Below, piece by piece: positions 1 through 7,961 of a stretch of DNA of 64,000 nucleotides. The DNA is from Bacillota bacterium. GTDB lineage: Bacteria; Bacillota; Clostridia; Oscillospirales; Ruminococcaceae. Each line of letters starts with the position of its first letter. The stretch's first letter is position 1. The stretch is from assembly GCA_023412215.1 (NCBI GenBank), contig JAEYNX010000014.1, positions 62,001 to 126,000 on the forward strand. The letters run 5' to 3'. The notes below the pieces were generated by a model that saw only the letters and a program-made list of their open reading frames with translations, ran no database searches and was not told the DNA's origin. The position numbers and the translations under genes are program-made.

Positions 1-15
1 GAATAATGTGTTTGG

Positions 16-250
16 TATATACCAGGGCAGACACATGGGTCTGCCCCTACGAATCTCTACCCGTTACGCTGTAGGGCGAACCCGTGTGTTCGCCCTGCCA
101 ACAGGTGTAGGGGAGACCTTTGGTCTCCCGCAAAATCAGCACGCGTCTGGGATGAAACCGTGGGGCGAACACAGTTCGCCCTTACGGGCTGTATCTGTCA
201 ACGGGCGGGAAAACCCCGCCCCTACAAACCATCCTGGGGCCCGCATTGAG
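16..250. repeat. GC-rich palindromic repeat cluster A
   Basis: Several short inverted repeats lie head to tail: a GGGCAGAC...GTCTGCCC unit, a GGGCGAAC...GTTCGCCC unit (twice), a GGGGAGACC...GGTCTCCC unit and a GGGCGGG...CCCGCCC unit, each next to a GTAGGGG or CCCCTAC end. The same units recur near 3.5, 24.1, 29.4 and 37.5 kb. Reading frames across them look like by-products of the repeats, with low-complexity, Arg/Pro/Gly-rich translations. I see no gene between 1 and 558. Confidence 0.85.
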
Positions 251-398
251 ACGGCGTTCCCTCCGGAATCTGCCCGCTGCAAACTGCCTGATCCATTAAT
301 CAATCCTTTACAAATCATTATATCATCTCGCAATAATACAATTAGGAATCCTCACCCGCACATCTCATTAATTTTCTCGAAGAAACGGCGATTTGGGC

Positions 399-427
399 TG
401 TTCATCCAATTTATTCTGTGCTATGAT
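399..427 (+). promoter_or_regulatory. possible extended -10 promoter for the amidase gene
   Basis: A TGCTATGAT extended -10 (419-427) lies about 130 bases before the gene at 559. The matching -35 (TGTTCA, 399-404, spacer 17) is poor. The rest of 260-558 is AT-rich and shows no gene. Confidence 0.35.
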
Positions 428-558
428 AATAACTAGGTGTATAATTACAAGGAATTTACCCGAATTATGGGGCGTAATGCAGTAAAAACTCTCCTGTTAT
501 ACACTCATAGTATATGGGCTTTCGTGCCAAAATATCTGTAAAAAGGATTGACCGCATT

Positions 559-3489
559 ATGAAGAATCTCTTCCGCCTTACCGCCGTGCTGATTTCGTTG
601 GCGCTGCTGCTCTCGTGCTTTCCCGCCGTGTACGCTGCCGACAATGTCAAAACCTTAAACGGCACCGAGCTGCGAGGCGTGTTTGTCGATTCGCTCAATA
701 ATAAAGACTTCCCCTCCGCGCCGGGCTTAAGCGAGGCCCAGCTCAACGGGGAGATCGGCAAGATACTCGATTTTGTCGCCGCCAACGGCTTAAACGCGGT
801 GTTCATAAAGGTGTGCGCCTCGGGCGACGCGCTCTACAGCTCGAAGGTGTACCCCGTTTCGTACTACCTGACGGGCAAGCAGGGCGGCACCCTTTCGTTT
901 GACCCGCTCAAGGCCTTTATCACCTCGGCGCACAAAAAGGGCATCAAGGTGTTCGCGTGGATAGACCCCGTGCGCGCCACCCTCGGCGCCGCCTCCTCCG
1001 AAAGCCTCAAGGAGCTTGAAAAATACGTCGACCCCACGCAGGGCTATACCCCGCCGCAGCTCGCCGCCGCGAAGGGGGACAAGCTGCCGCAGAACAGCAT
1101 AAGCGTTGAAAGCCCCGCCACGAAGCATCCGGAATACCTCTTAACCGCTAACGACGGCGCGAAATATTTTGATATCGCCAACCCCGCCGTGCGCACCATG
1201 GTCGCCGACGCCGCCGCCGAGATCGCCTCGGGCTATGAGGTGGATGGCATTCATCTGGACACCGACATCTACCCCGACGGCTTAAACGACGACAAATCCT
1301 TCAAGCAGTACGGCAACGGGCGCCCGATAGAGGAGTTTCGGCGCGACAACATCACCGACCTACTGAAGGAGGTATCGCAGCGCGTGGCCTCCGCCAACGC
1401 CTCGGCGTTCTTCGGCGTTTCGGCCTCCGGCACCGCCTATAGCCCCGACGACAGCTTCGACACGCAGAAGTGGATCGCCGACGGCTTTATTGACTATATC
1501 GTCCCCCGCCTGTACCACGCCATCGGCGCCGAGCAGAACGATTTTAAAGCGCTCATCGAAGGCTGGGAGAAAGCCACCTACGGCACCGACGTGCTGTTAA
1601 TGCCCGCTCTCAACGTCGCCGCCGTGGGCAGCAAAACAACAGACGGCGGCAGCTACTTAAACCCCTCGGAGCTGCTTTACGAGATCATGCTCGCGCGCAG
1701 CAGCTACAGCGACGGGCATGTGTACAGCGACAGTACCTCGCTGCTTAAAAACCCGCTCGACATCTTCTCGGGTATCTACCGCCTTTACCTCGACGGCACG
1801 GTGAACGATAAAACCGGCTCGTTTGATATCAGCAGCAAGTTCGCCGTCACCCGCCCGAGCGACGACATCACCGTGACCAGCGATACCTACTTCATTCTGG
1901 GCACCTCCGACCCGAACAAGCCGCTGTATGTCAACGGCGAGGAGATCACCAACCGCGCCCCGAGCGGCACCTTCGGCGTGCTGATCGATACCCCCGCGGG
2001 CAGCAACGAGGTGACGGTCATCCAAGGCTCCAAGAACATCAGCCGCGTGATCAAGCACCCCGCCCCCTCGGGTGAGGTGAGCAAGATCACCAAGATCACT
2101 CAAAGCTCGATGCTGCCCAGCACCTCCGACGTGGTAAAGAGCGGCACCGAATTCACCCTCAAATGCATCGCCCCCTCGGGTGCCACCGTAACCGCGACCG
2201 TGGCCGGAAACACCGCGACGCTTAAGCAGGCGGCCGCCACCGCCGAAAACGGAGTGCCCGCGACCTATAAGGGTACCGTCACCGTGAGCGGCGATTTTGA
2301 CGAGAATAAGACCACGAATGTGGGCCCCGTGGAATACACCTTAAATTACAACGGCAAAACCACCTCCTATAAATCCACCGGCGAGCTGTACTACATCGGC
2401 GCGAATACCACCGCCTCGGTGGAGGTGCCCGAGGATGTCACCCTTGTTTACAAGAGCGACGACACCGCCGAAGGCTCGATTACCAACCTGCGCAGGGGCA
2501 CCAACGACTATATCGTCGACGTGACCGACACCATGTTTAAGCTTGGCATGGGCGGGTATGTGCCGAAGGGCAACGTCAAGATTGTGGAGGGCGCCGCGCT
2601 GCCTGTGCACACGGCGGGCGGCATCACCTTCAAGAAGGACGATGCGGGCGAAAGCTTCCTCATCAAGGGCGCCGCGAAGGTTCCCTTCCGCCTTGCGGAC
2701 GGCGACGGCACCGTGCGGGTATACCTGTACAACCTTAAGGGCGTGGACGGGTTTGATGTATCGCAGAGCGGGCTCTTTGCCTCCGCCTCGGTTGAGAAAG
2801 AGGATACCAGCATCGGCGCTACCTTTACGCTCAAGAGCGGTGTGAAGGTGGGCGGCTACAACGTGGAATACCGCGGCGACGACGCCATCGTCACCTTTAA
2901 ATACGCGCCCAAGCGTTCCGCTAACAGCGAGAAGCCGCTTGAGGGGGTTACCGTGGTGTTAGACCCCGGGCACGGCGGCAACGACCCCGGTGCTATCGGC
3001 CCCACGGGGACGGACGGCGCGATGGAGGAGCAGATCACCCTTGCCGTAAGCCAGAAGGCGCGCAGCTACCTGCAGGAGCTCGGCGCGACGGTATATATGA
3101 CGCGCCAGAGCGATAACGGCGCCACCCTCACCGACCGCACGGGCTTCGGTGAAAAGGTAAAGCCGGATTTCTTTGTGTCGGTGCACATCAACAGCGCCGC
3201 CGAGTCGTCAAACTCCAATAAGTCCAAGGGCGTGGAGGTGTATTATTACACCGACCACTCCGCCAAGCTCGCCTCCAATATGCTCAGCTATATCTCTTCC
3301 TCCGCCGCGCGCGAGGCCCGGAATACCTACCGCTCCACCTACGTGGTGACGCGCAACTACTACGCGCCCTCGGTGCTGTGCGAGCTCGGGTTTATCACTA
3401 ACCCCGCCGAGTACGAGCAGATGGTAAGCGCCGGTATCATTGATAAAACCGGCTACGCGATAGCGCAGGGGATTCTCTCCTCGATATAA
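559..3489 (+). CDS. secreted GHL10-domain / N-acetylmuramoyl-L-alanine amidase fusion
   Basis: This is a 976-residue exported protein. A signal peptide (residues 1-26, cleavage after VYA) is followed by a glycosyl-hydrolase-like GHL10 (DUF187, YngK-type) domain over about residues 35-390, with the family landmark VDGIHLDTDIYP near residue 228. A long beta-rich linker follows. The C-terminal Amidase_3 domain (about 796-976) has its zinc and catalytic residues in DPGHGG, MEEQ, SVHIN and CELGF. The amidase cuts the lactyl-peptide bond of peptidoglycan; the GHL10 part may bind or cut the glycan. The ATG at 559 is preferred over an in-frame start at 514 because it follows an AAAAAGGA-like site and begins the signal peptide directly. 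It probably acts in wall remodelling, daughter-cell separation or spore cortex processing. Domain calls are firm; the biological role is inferred. Confidence 0.9.
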   Translation: MKNLFRLTAVLISLALLLSCFPAVYAADNVKTLNGTELRGVFVDSLNNKDFPSAPGLSEAQLNGEIGKILDFVAANGLNAVFIKVCASGDALYSSKVYPVSYYLTGKQGGTLSFDPLKAFITSAHKKGIKVFAWIDPVRATLGAASSESLKELEKYVDPTQGYTPPQLAAAKGDKLPQNSISVESPATKHPEYLLTANDGAKYFDIANPAVRTMVADAAAEIASGYEVDGIHLDTDIYPDGLNDDKSFKQYGNGRPIEEFRRDNITDLLKEVSQRVASANASAFFGVSASGTAYSPDDSFDTQKWIADGFIDYIVPRLYHAIGAEQNDFKALIEGWEKATYGTDVLLMPALNVAAVGSKTTDGGSYLNPSELLYEIMLARSSYSDGHVYSDSTSLLKNPLDIFSGIYRLYLDGTVNDKTGSFDISSKFAVTRPSDDITVTSDTYFILGTSDPNKPLYVNGEEITNRAPSGTFGVLIDTPAGSNEVTVIQGSKNISRVIKHPAPSGEVSKITKITQSSMLPSTSDVVKSGTEFTLKCIAPSGATVTATVAGNTATLKQAAATAENGVPATYKGTVTVSGDFDENKTTNVGPVEYTLNYNGKTTSYKSTGELYYIGANTTASVEVPEDVTLVYKSDDTAEGSITNLRRGTNDYIVDVTDTMFKLGMGGYVPKGNVKIVEGAALPVHTAGGITFKKDDAGESFLIKGAAKVPFRLADGDGTVRVYLYNLKGVDGFDVSQSGLFASASVEKEDTSIGATFTLKSGVKVGGYNVEYRGDDAIVTFKYAPKRSANSEKPLEGVTVVLDPGHGGNDPGAIGPTGTDGAMEEQITLAVSQKARSYLQELGATVYMTRQSDNGATLTDRTGFGEKVKPDFFVSVHINSAAESSNSNKSKGVEVYYYTDHSAKLASNMLSYISSSAAREARNTYRSTYVVTRNYYAPSVLCELGFITNPAEYEQMVSAGIIDKTGYAIAQGILSSI

Positions 3490-3522
3490 CGGCATAACCT
3501 CATGGATATATAAAGCTGCTAA

Positions 3523-3800
3523 AGTGCGGGGCGTCGGGGACGCCGTCCCCTGCGAACGGTAGCCGGGTGGTTGAGGGTTGTAGGGGAGGCCTGCGGTCTC
3601 CCGCAAAATCACCGAGCACCTTCGCGTAAACCGCGGGCGAACACAGTTCGCCCCTACACGATTGCTGTGACGCAACGGGCGGATGAAGAGGCGTCGGGGT
3701 CGCCGCCCCCTACAACGCGGCGACAGGGTGGTTGAGGGTTGTAGGGGAGACCTGCGGTCTCCCGCGAAATTACCGAGCACCTTCGCGTAAACCGCGGGTA
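3523..3800. repeat. GC-rich repeat cluster B with a 73-bp direct duplication
   Basis: The segment 3565-3637 is repeated at 3726-3798 with only three mismatches by eye. Each copy holds the GGGGAG-CCTGCGG-CTCCC palindrome and the CACCTTCGCGTAAACCGCGGG tail. Between them is a GCGAACACAGTTCGC unit. The gap 3490-3894 holds these repeats and no gene that I would support. Confidence 0.85.
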
Positions 3801-3894
3801 TTTGTGCTCTTCTTGCAGTAAAAATGCGGCAAAAGCGTACTGTATCTATAAGAGGAGTGCGTCCACTATCCTAAGCAAAAAGGAGCTGAAGGCC

Positions 3895-4539
3895 TTGAGA
3901 CGATACCTTGCGATGGCCGGTGCGGCAGTTTTGCTGCTCGCCGGGTGCGTGAAATCCCCTCTTCCCCTCAGTAATCAAACACGTATAAGCGTTGAGGATT
4001 TTGCACGGATGTTTGTCGATTACCTGAAGGACACCAGTGCGCCCCAAACCGATATTGCGGGGGATTTTGCCGATATCACGCCCGATGCCGTGTTTGAAGA
4101 GACCGGCTGCCAGATCTTCAAAGACAGCGCCACCTACGAATCCTACCTGCTATCGGACGGCGAGGTGACCCCCGTCGCGACGGGCTTCGGCGGCTTTGGG
4201 ATCACCGACATCCTGCCCTGCGACCTTGACGAAAACGGGCAGACGGATATCCTTTACGCTTACTCGTGGGGTTCGGGCCTGCACCGCTCGCAGCTTTCTG
4301 TGTACAACCTCACCGACAAGGCGGAAACAACGCTTGATTATGTAAACCTGAACAACGACATGCTGCTGGAGGAGGAGAACGGCACCATCAACGTATATTC
4401 GGCTGTTTTTCGCTCCGCTCTGCCGTCGGATGGCAGCATTATAAACGGGATGGTCAAGGGTGAGCTGCTCTGCACCCTTACCGCCGAAAACGGCGGCCCC
4501 AAGATCACCGAGATGATCCCTCAGAAAAGCATCGAGTAG
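3895..4539 (+). CDS. uncharacterised lipoprotein
   Basis: This is a 214-residue lipoprotein. I chose the TTG start at 3895 because AAAAAGGAG lies nine bases upstream and it places a basic N-terminus (RRY) directly before a hydrophobic stretch and the lipobox LLAGC, with the lipidated Cys at residue 18. The longer frame from 3802 would start inside repeat DNA. The mature part is acidic and beta-rich; a DLDENGQTDILYAY segment resembles the short Asp-rich loops of FG-GAP or VCBS-type repeats, but one copy is not enough to assign the fold. It is flanked by repeats on both sides and is probably transcribed alone, ending at the hairpin at 4694-4720. No function can be given beyond anchoring on the outer face of the membrane. 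Confidence 0.7.
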   Translation: MRRYLAMAGAAVLLLAGCVKSPLPLSNQTRISVEDFARMFVDYLKDTSAPQTDIAGDFADITPDAVFEETGCQIFKDSATYESYLLSDGEVTPVATGFGGFGITDILPCDLDENGQTDILYAYSWGSGLHRSQLSVYNLTDKAETTLDYVNLNNDMLLEEENGTINVYSAVFRSALPSDGSIINGMVKGELLCTLTAENGGPKITEMIPQKSIE

Positions 4540-4546
4540 CCCTTAT

Positions 4547-4645
4547 GAAAGGGGGTATCAAATCCCCTTTTCAAGCACGCGGTTCAATACTCCTGTTGCA
4601 ACGACACTTTGTGTTGCTGTTCCCCGCCTTCGGCGAGGGAAAAAG
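4547..4645. repeat. intergenic palindromes
   Basis: A GAAAGGGG...CCCCTTTTC inverted repeat (4547-4572) is followed by CAACGACACTTTGTGTTG and CCCCGCCTTCGGCGAGG units. Related AACGCTTTGCGTT and CCGCC/GGCGG units recur near 23.1, 47.7 and 49.9 kb. The gap 4540-4875 otherwise contains a terminator, a promoter and a repeated operator-like sequence (listed separately). Confidence 0.6.
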
Positions 4646-4693
4646 TTATAGAATCGCTTTTTTAAAGACGTATTAGCCGTATAGCATTGATCC

Positions 4694-4720
4694 GGGAGGT
4701 GGCGGCGCCTCCCTTTTTTT
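4694..4720 (+). terminator. Rho-independent terminator
   Basis: A GGGAGGTGGC/GGCGCCTCCC hairpin is followed by seven T. It lies about 155 bases downstream of the lipoprotein gene and just before the XRE promoter. Confidence 0.75.
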
Positions 4721-4730
4721 AACGCGAAAT

Positions 4731-4798
4731 GGAAAGTGAGCTTGACATTTCTGTGCGGTCGTGCTATGCTGGGAATATGGAAAGCTTACTTTACATTT
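4731..4798 (+). promoter_or_regulatory. SigA-type promoter with a duplicated operator-like sequence
   Basis: TTGACA (4742-4747) and TATGCT (4765-4770) are separated by 17 bases. A 20-base sequence overlapping the -35 (GGAAAGTGAGCTTGACATTT, 4731-4750) is repeated just after the expected start site as GGAAAGCTTACTTTACATTT (4779-4798; 15 of 20 match). Two copies bracketing the core promoter suggest autoregulation by the XRE protein encoded downstream (inference). Confidence 0.65.
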
Positions 4799-4875
4799 CG
4801 CCGAAGGAGGGGTACTGCATGAGGGTGTTTGGCATATGCAGCATACTGTCTTGGGCGCGGCTTGGGAGGGATGGT

Positions 4876-5085
4876 ATGAAGAACAGACTTGAGGCACTGC
4901 GCAGGGAGCGCGGCATCAATCAGGAGGAGCTGGCCGACGCGCTGGAGGTGTCGCGCCAGACCATCGGCTCATTGGAAAACGGGCGGTACAACCCCTCCAT
5001 CCTGCTCGCGTTTAAGATCGCGCGGTATTTTAACAAGCGCATAGAAGAGATCTTTATCTATGAGGAGGAAGGCAGCAATGAATAG
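4876..5085 (+). CDS. XRE-family helix-turn-helix regulator (YozG/HTH_3 type)
   Basis: A 69-residue protein made of one Cro/C1-type HTH (about residues 2-57): the recognition region is VSRQTIGSLENGRYNPS, followed by the LLAFKIARYF helix and the IEEIFIYE ending typical of this short family. The ATG at 4876 follows GGGAGGGATGGT and gives the usual family length; longer frames reach into the promoter. Its last 8 bases overlap the start of the next gene, so the two are translationally coupled. Short XRE regulators of this kind usually repress their own two-gene operon with a small membrane protein. The target sequence is probably the repeated site around 4731-4798 (inference). Confidence 0.88.
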   Translation: MKNRLEALRRERGINQEELADALEVSRQTIGSLENGRYNPSILLAFKIARYFNKRIEEIFIYEEEGSNE

Positions 5086-5497
5086 ACGGGTATTTCCCCA
5101 TGTGCTTTTGCTGATTGCGGGGCTTGCACTCGCGGCGGTGGGGCTTTTTGTGATTACGGACGACGCCTTAAAGAGCGTTTCGGGTGTCTGCATCGGCGTA
5201 GGCGCAGGGGCGTTCGGCATGGCACTTTCTAAGGTTGCCATGGCGGTCATGCTGCGCAGGCACCCCGAGTATGAGCGTCGGCAGAACATCGAGGAGCGCG
5301 ACGAGCGCAACATACAGATACGCGAGAAGTCGAAGGCCAAAGGATTCGATGCCGTGTGGATCACCTTCTGTATCACCATGCTCTGTTTTATATTGATGGA
5401 CGTCGATCTTCCTGCAATACTGGTGGCCGTGGGTGCCTACGTTGTTGTGAACGCCGTACAGATGTACTATCTGGGCAAATACTCCACGGAGCTGTAA
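5078..5497 (+). CDS. DUF2178-like small membrane protein
   Basis: A 139-residue integral membrane protein with about four hydrophobic segments: residues 8-27, about 33-55, about 90-108 and 110-130. A charged cytoplasmic loop in the middle carries ERRQNIEERDERNIQIREK, the hallmark of DUF2178-type proteins. GAGGAGG precedes the ATG at 5078, inside the end of the XRE gene. The XRE plus DUF2178 pair is common in Firmicutes and archaea, but its function is unknown. The two genes share one promoter and end at the strong bidirectional hairpin at 5561-5596. Confidence 0.78.
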   Translation: MNRRVFPHVLLLIAGLALAAVGLFVITDDALKSVSGVCIGVGAGAFGMALSKVAMAVMLRRHPEYERRQNIEERDERNIQIREKSKAKGFDAVWITFCITMLCFILMDVDLPAILVAVGAYVVVNAVQMYYLGKYSTEL

Positions 5498-5560
5498 GGG
5501 CGGCAGAACGACGCAGCACGGAATGTACAATGATATCTGTAATCTCTCTGCCTTTATACC

Positions 5561-5596
5561 AAAAACCCCCGGAACCTGACGGTTCCGGGGGTTTTT
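5561..5596. terminator. bidirectional Rho-independent terminator
   Basis: AAAAACCCCCGGAACC-tgac-GGTTCCGGGGGTTTTT is an almost perfect hairpin with A and T tracts on both sides, between convergent genes. Confidence 0.92.
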
Positions 5597-5617
5597 ATGA
5601 TAGGATATCTGCTGATA

Positions 5618-6412
5618 TTACAGGCTGTCGTCCGAGGAAGGGCCCTGCGGGTAGTACTCGCCAAGCTCCGCGGGGGAACACAAGCCGCCGCGATACGCCT
5701 TATCCTTAAGCACGGTGTAAAGCTCCGCGCGGGTGGCCTCAATGTAAGGGTTTAAGAATAAGAAGCCGATGCCGCAGGTGATGGCGGCAAGCAGCGCCCA
5801 GCCTAAGAACGAAAGGTCGAGCACAAAGATGTTAAACTTCTCGCCCTTGGTCATGGCGTCGCTCAACTCTATCGCGCGGCCCACGCCGATGTTGGGGTTA
5901 TCGGCGAGAATATAGGGTACCATGCAGTAGGCATAGCCCTTGATAATGCCCGGGATGATAAGCAGCAGCGACCACAAAAAGATGTAGATATCGCGCAGCA
6001 GCATGGTCTTTACCGCGCCCATGTAGGCGTTGCCCTGAAAGCTTGAAAACAGAAGCGTAAACTTGGAGACCTGTTTGCGGCTCTGCACAAAGTACCGGGA
6101 TTTGCCCACCAGAATGGGGTTGGCAACAAAAATGGAGTAGGCGATACCCAGCAGCACAAGCAGCACACCCACCGTAATCACTGTGGTGAGACCGATGGTA
6201 AGGATGAGATTGCTCAAGCCGCTTGAGAAATCGCCGTAGGCACTGTTACCGCCGGAGGCATAATTGTTGACGTTTCTCGCGGCCTGCCCGCCGCCACTAC
6301 CGCCGCCGCCACCGGCGAGGATACCCGCCACCAGACAGACGGCCAAAGCCATCCAATAGTTTGTTTTTAGCACCAGCTTCGCATTTTGCTTTAGAAAAGC
6401 GCGTTCCCACAT
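5618..6412 (-). CDS. DUF975 family membrane protein
   Basis: A 264-residue polytopic membrane protein. The N-terminus MWERAFLKQNAKLVLKTNYW matches the family pattern (MW-R--LK--AK---K-NYW). It is followed by a hydrophobic segment, a Gly-rich loop (GGGGGSGGG), and several further membrane segments, including GYAYCMVPYILADNP with the conserved G(Y)xxxxxPYILA-NP core, then FFLNPYIEATRAELY near the end. The ATG at 6412 follows GAGAGGGA. Function is unknown; related proteins are often annotated only as integral membrane proteins. It stands alone on the minus strand and shares the terminator at 5561-5596 with the convergent XRE operon. Confidence 0.85.
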   Translation of the reverse strand: MWERAFLKQNAKLVLKTNYWMALAVCLVAGILAGGGGGSGGGQAARNVNNYASGGNSAYGDFSSGLSNLILTIGLTTVITVGVLLVLLGIAYSIFVANPILVGKSRYFVQSRKQVSKFTLLFSSFQGNAYMGAVKTMLLRDIYIFLWSLLLIIPGIIKGYAYCMVPYILADNPNIGVGRAIELSDAMTKGEKFNIFVLDLSFLGWALLAAITCGIGFLFLNPYIEATRAELYTVLKDKAYRGGLCSPAELGEYYPQGPSSDDSL

Positions 6413-6536
6413 ATCTATTCCCTCTCTCTCGGGTCGTATGCATTTTGCCCGGCCGGCAACACCGTAACCCATTTATGATAGTTATTCGCTATACACAACG
6501 ACACAGGAATGCAGAGTACTTCAAAATACCAAAATA

Positions 6537-7607
6537 TCAGGAGTACCCGAGGCCGGAGATGACCACGCTCAGGTGACGCTTGTCGGTGAGGTCTAGGAGC
6601 ATATTGCCGCTTAAGATGCGGACGACCGGGCGAAGCGGCGCTTCCTCGCGGTTTTTCACCACCACCGCCGTCATGCCGTTGCTCAGGCGCACGCAGGTAC
6701 CCACCGGGTAGGGCGCAACCTTTCGGATAAAGGCCGAGACCACATCCTCGTCAAAGTAGGTGCCCGTACCGCCCATAATGTACTCGCTCGCCTCGGAAGG
6801 GAGGCTGGGCAGGCGGTAGGGGCGGTTGGAGGTGAGCGCGTCATATACGTCCGCCACGGCTAAGATGCGGCCGGAAAGCGGAATCTCCTTATCCTTTAAG
6901 CCGCTCGGGTAGCCCGAGCCGTCCATGCGCTCGTGGTGGGAGAGGATGCCGTCAAAAACCGTTTCGGGGATATCGTGGCGGTGCGGCAGAATCTTGGTGC
7001 CATACAGCGGGTGGTTCTTGATAAGGTCGAACTCCTCGGCGGTGAGCCTGCCGGGCTTCTGGATAATGCTCGCCGGTATCATCAGCTTGCCGATGTCGTG
7101 CAAAACCGCGCTGAGGCCGAGCTGGTGCAGCTCGATGTCGTTAAGCCCGAGCGCGATGCCCACGGTGAGGGCAATCACGGCGACGCTCAGCGAGTGGTGG
7201 TAGGTGTAATCGTCGTACATCTTTAAATCGACGATATTCACCATAAAGTCCTCGGTATTCTTTATCTCATCAATCAGCTTGGTGACGGTGACAGAGATCT
7301 TCTCTATCTGCTTCATGACATTTTTGTCAAAGGAGCCCTTAAAGCTTAGGTAAAGCGATTTAATGCCCGTGATAAACTCCGCGCGCAGCTCATCCCTTAC
7401 GCCCGATTCCACCTCAATATCGTCACCTGCGCCGTCGTCGATATACAGCCCCGAAAAGCCGAGCGAGATGATGCGGATGATGGCACTCTCGGTGATGGTC
7501 TGGCCCTTCCGGAGTAAAACGGAATGACCGAAAGAAGAATCAAACATGCGCAGGTCTCTTGCCAGCTTCATACCTTCTTGAACCTGTGATGTCGGGAGAA
7601 ATACCAT
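6537..7607 (-). CDS. HD-GYP domain protein, probable cyclic-di-GMP phosphodiesterase
   Basis: This is a 356-residue cytoplasmic protein with no membrane segment. Residues 1-110 resemble the N-terminal module often found in HD-GYP proteins (MVFLPTSQVQEGMKLARDL). The HD-GYP domain (about 125-300) shows H-H-S-L-S at the start, the metal-binding HDIGK, HHERMDGSGYP (the GYP signature) and VADVYDALTSNRPYR. A short C-terminal beta domain (VGTCVRLSNGMTAVVV) completes the usual arrangement. The family hydrolyses c-di-GMP to GMP or pGpG. GAAAGGAA precedes the ATG. The closest genes give no clue to the pathway it controls; a chemoreceptor lies at 43 kb but no flagellar genes are visible here. Confidence 0.9.
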   Translation of the reverse strand: MVFLPTSQVQEGMKLARDLRMFDSSFGHSVLLRKGQTITESAIIRIISLGFSGLYIDDGAGDDIEVESGVRDELRAEFITGIKSLYLSFKGSFDKNVMKQIEKISVTVTKLIDEIKNTEDFMVNIVDLKMYDDYTYHHSLSVAVIALTVGIALGLNDIELHQLGLSAVLHDIGKLMIPASIIQKPGRLTAEEFDLIKNHPLYGTKILPHRHDIPETVFDGILSHHERMDGSGYPSGLKDKEIPLSGRILAVADVYDALTSNRPYRLPSLPSEASEYIMGGTGTYFDEDVVSAFIRKVAPYPVGTCVRLSNGMTAVVVKNREEAPLRPVVRILSGNMLLDLTDKRHLSVVISGLGYS

Positions 7608-7620
7608 GCCGTGCCATTCC

Positions 7621-7770
7621 TTTCAAGTGTGAGTTCGGTAAAGGAAACCGTTTCCTTTACCGGCTGATTCGATTTTATAATACCATAATCTACGACAAAT
7701 TACTACACATATTTTAAATTAGACCGCTATGGTATAAATAAAAATCGACGTCTCTTTTAAGAGACCTGCA
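7621..7770. promoter_or_regulatory. AT-rich upstream region with inverted repeats
   Basis: Inverted repeats GGTAAAGGAAACC/GGTTTCCTTTACC-like (7634-7663) and GTCTCTT-TT-AAGAGAC (7750-7765) lie upstream of the HD-GYP gene, with a GGTATAAATAAA stretch at 7730. No promoter can be fixed. The gap 7608-7961 contains no gene that I would support; frames running right across 7770-8474 oppose the AraC gene and are shadows. Confidence 0.35.
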
Positions 7771-7890
7771 TGCTATTTACTCAGGAACAGCTTTACCAAA
7801 ATATATGCGTGAAAACGGAGGGTGAGAATAGATTTTTAGTCATCTGGTCTGTCGTTACATTGACGCGTATGAATGAAGCGGGCGGGCGGC

Positions 7891-7946
7891 AGAAAAGCCG
7901 GAGGGCGGAAGAGGCGCTTTGTCTGTCGTCTCCCCCGCCTTCCGGC
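7891..7946 (-). terminator. terminator after the AraC-type gene
   Basis: On the minus strand GCCGGAAGGCGG pairs with CCGCCCTCCGGC, followed by TTTTCT (7897-7908 with 7935-7946). Confidence 0.7.
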
Positions 7947-7961
7947 CTTATTGTATCTTTT

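Noticed and set aside
8..436. 142-codon frame at the left end
   Set aside because: It runs through palindromic repeats; the translation is Arg/Pro/Gly-rich without a family pattern, and there is no proper ribosome site.
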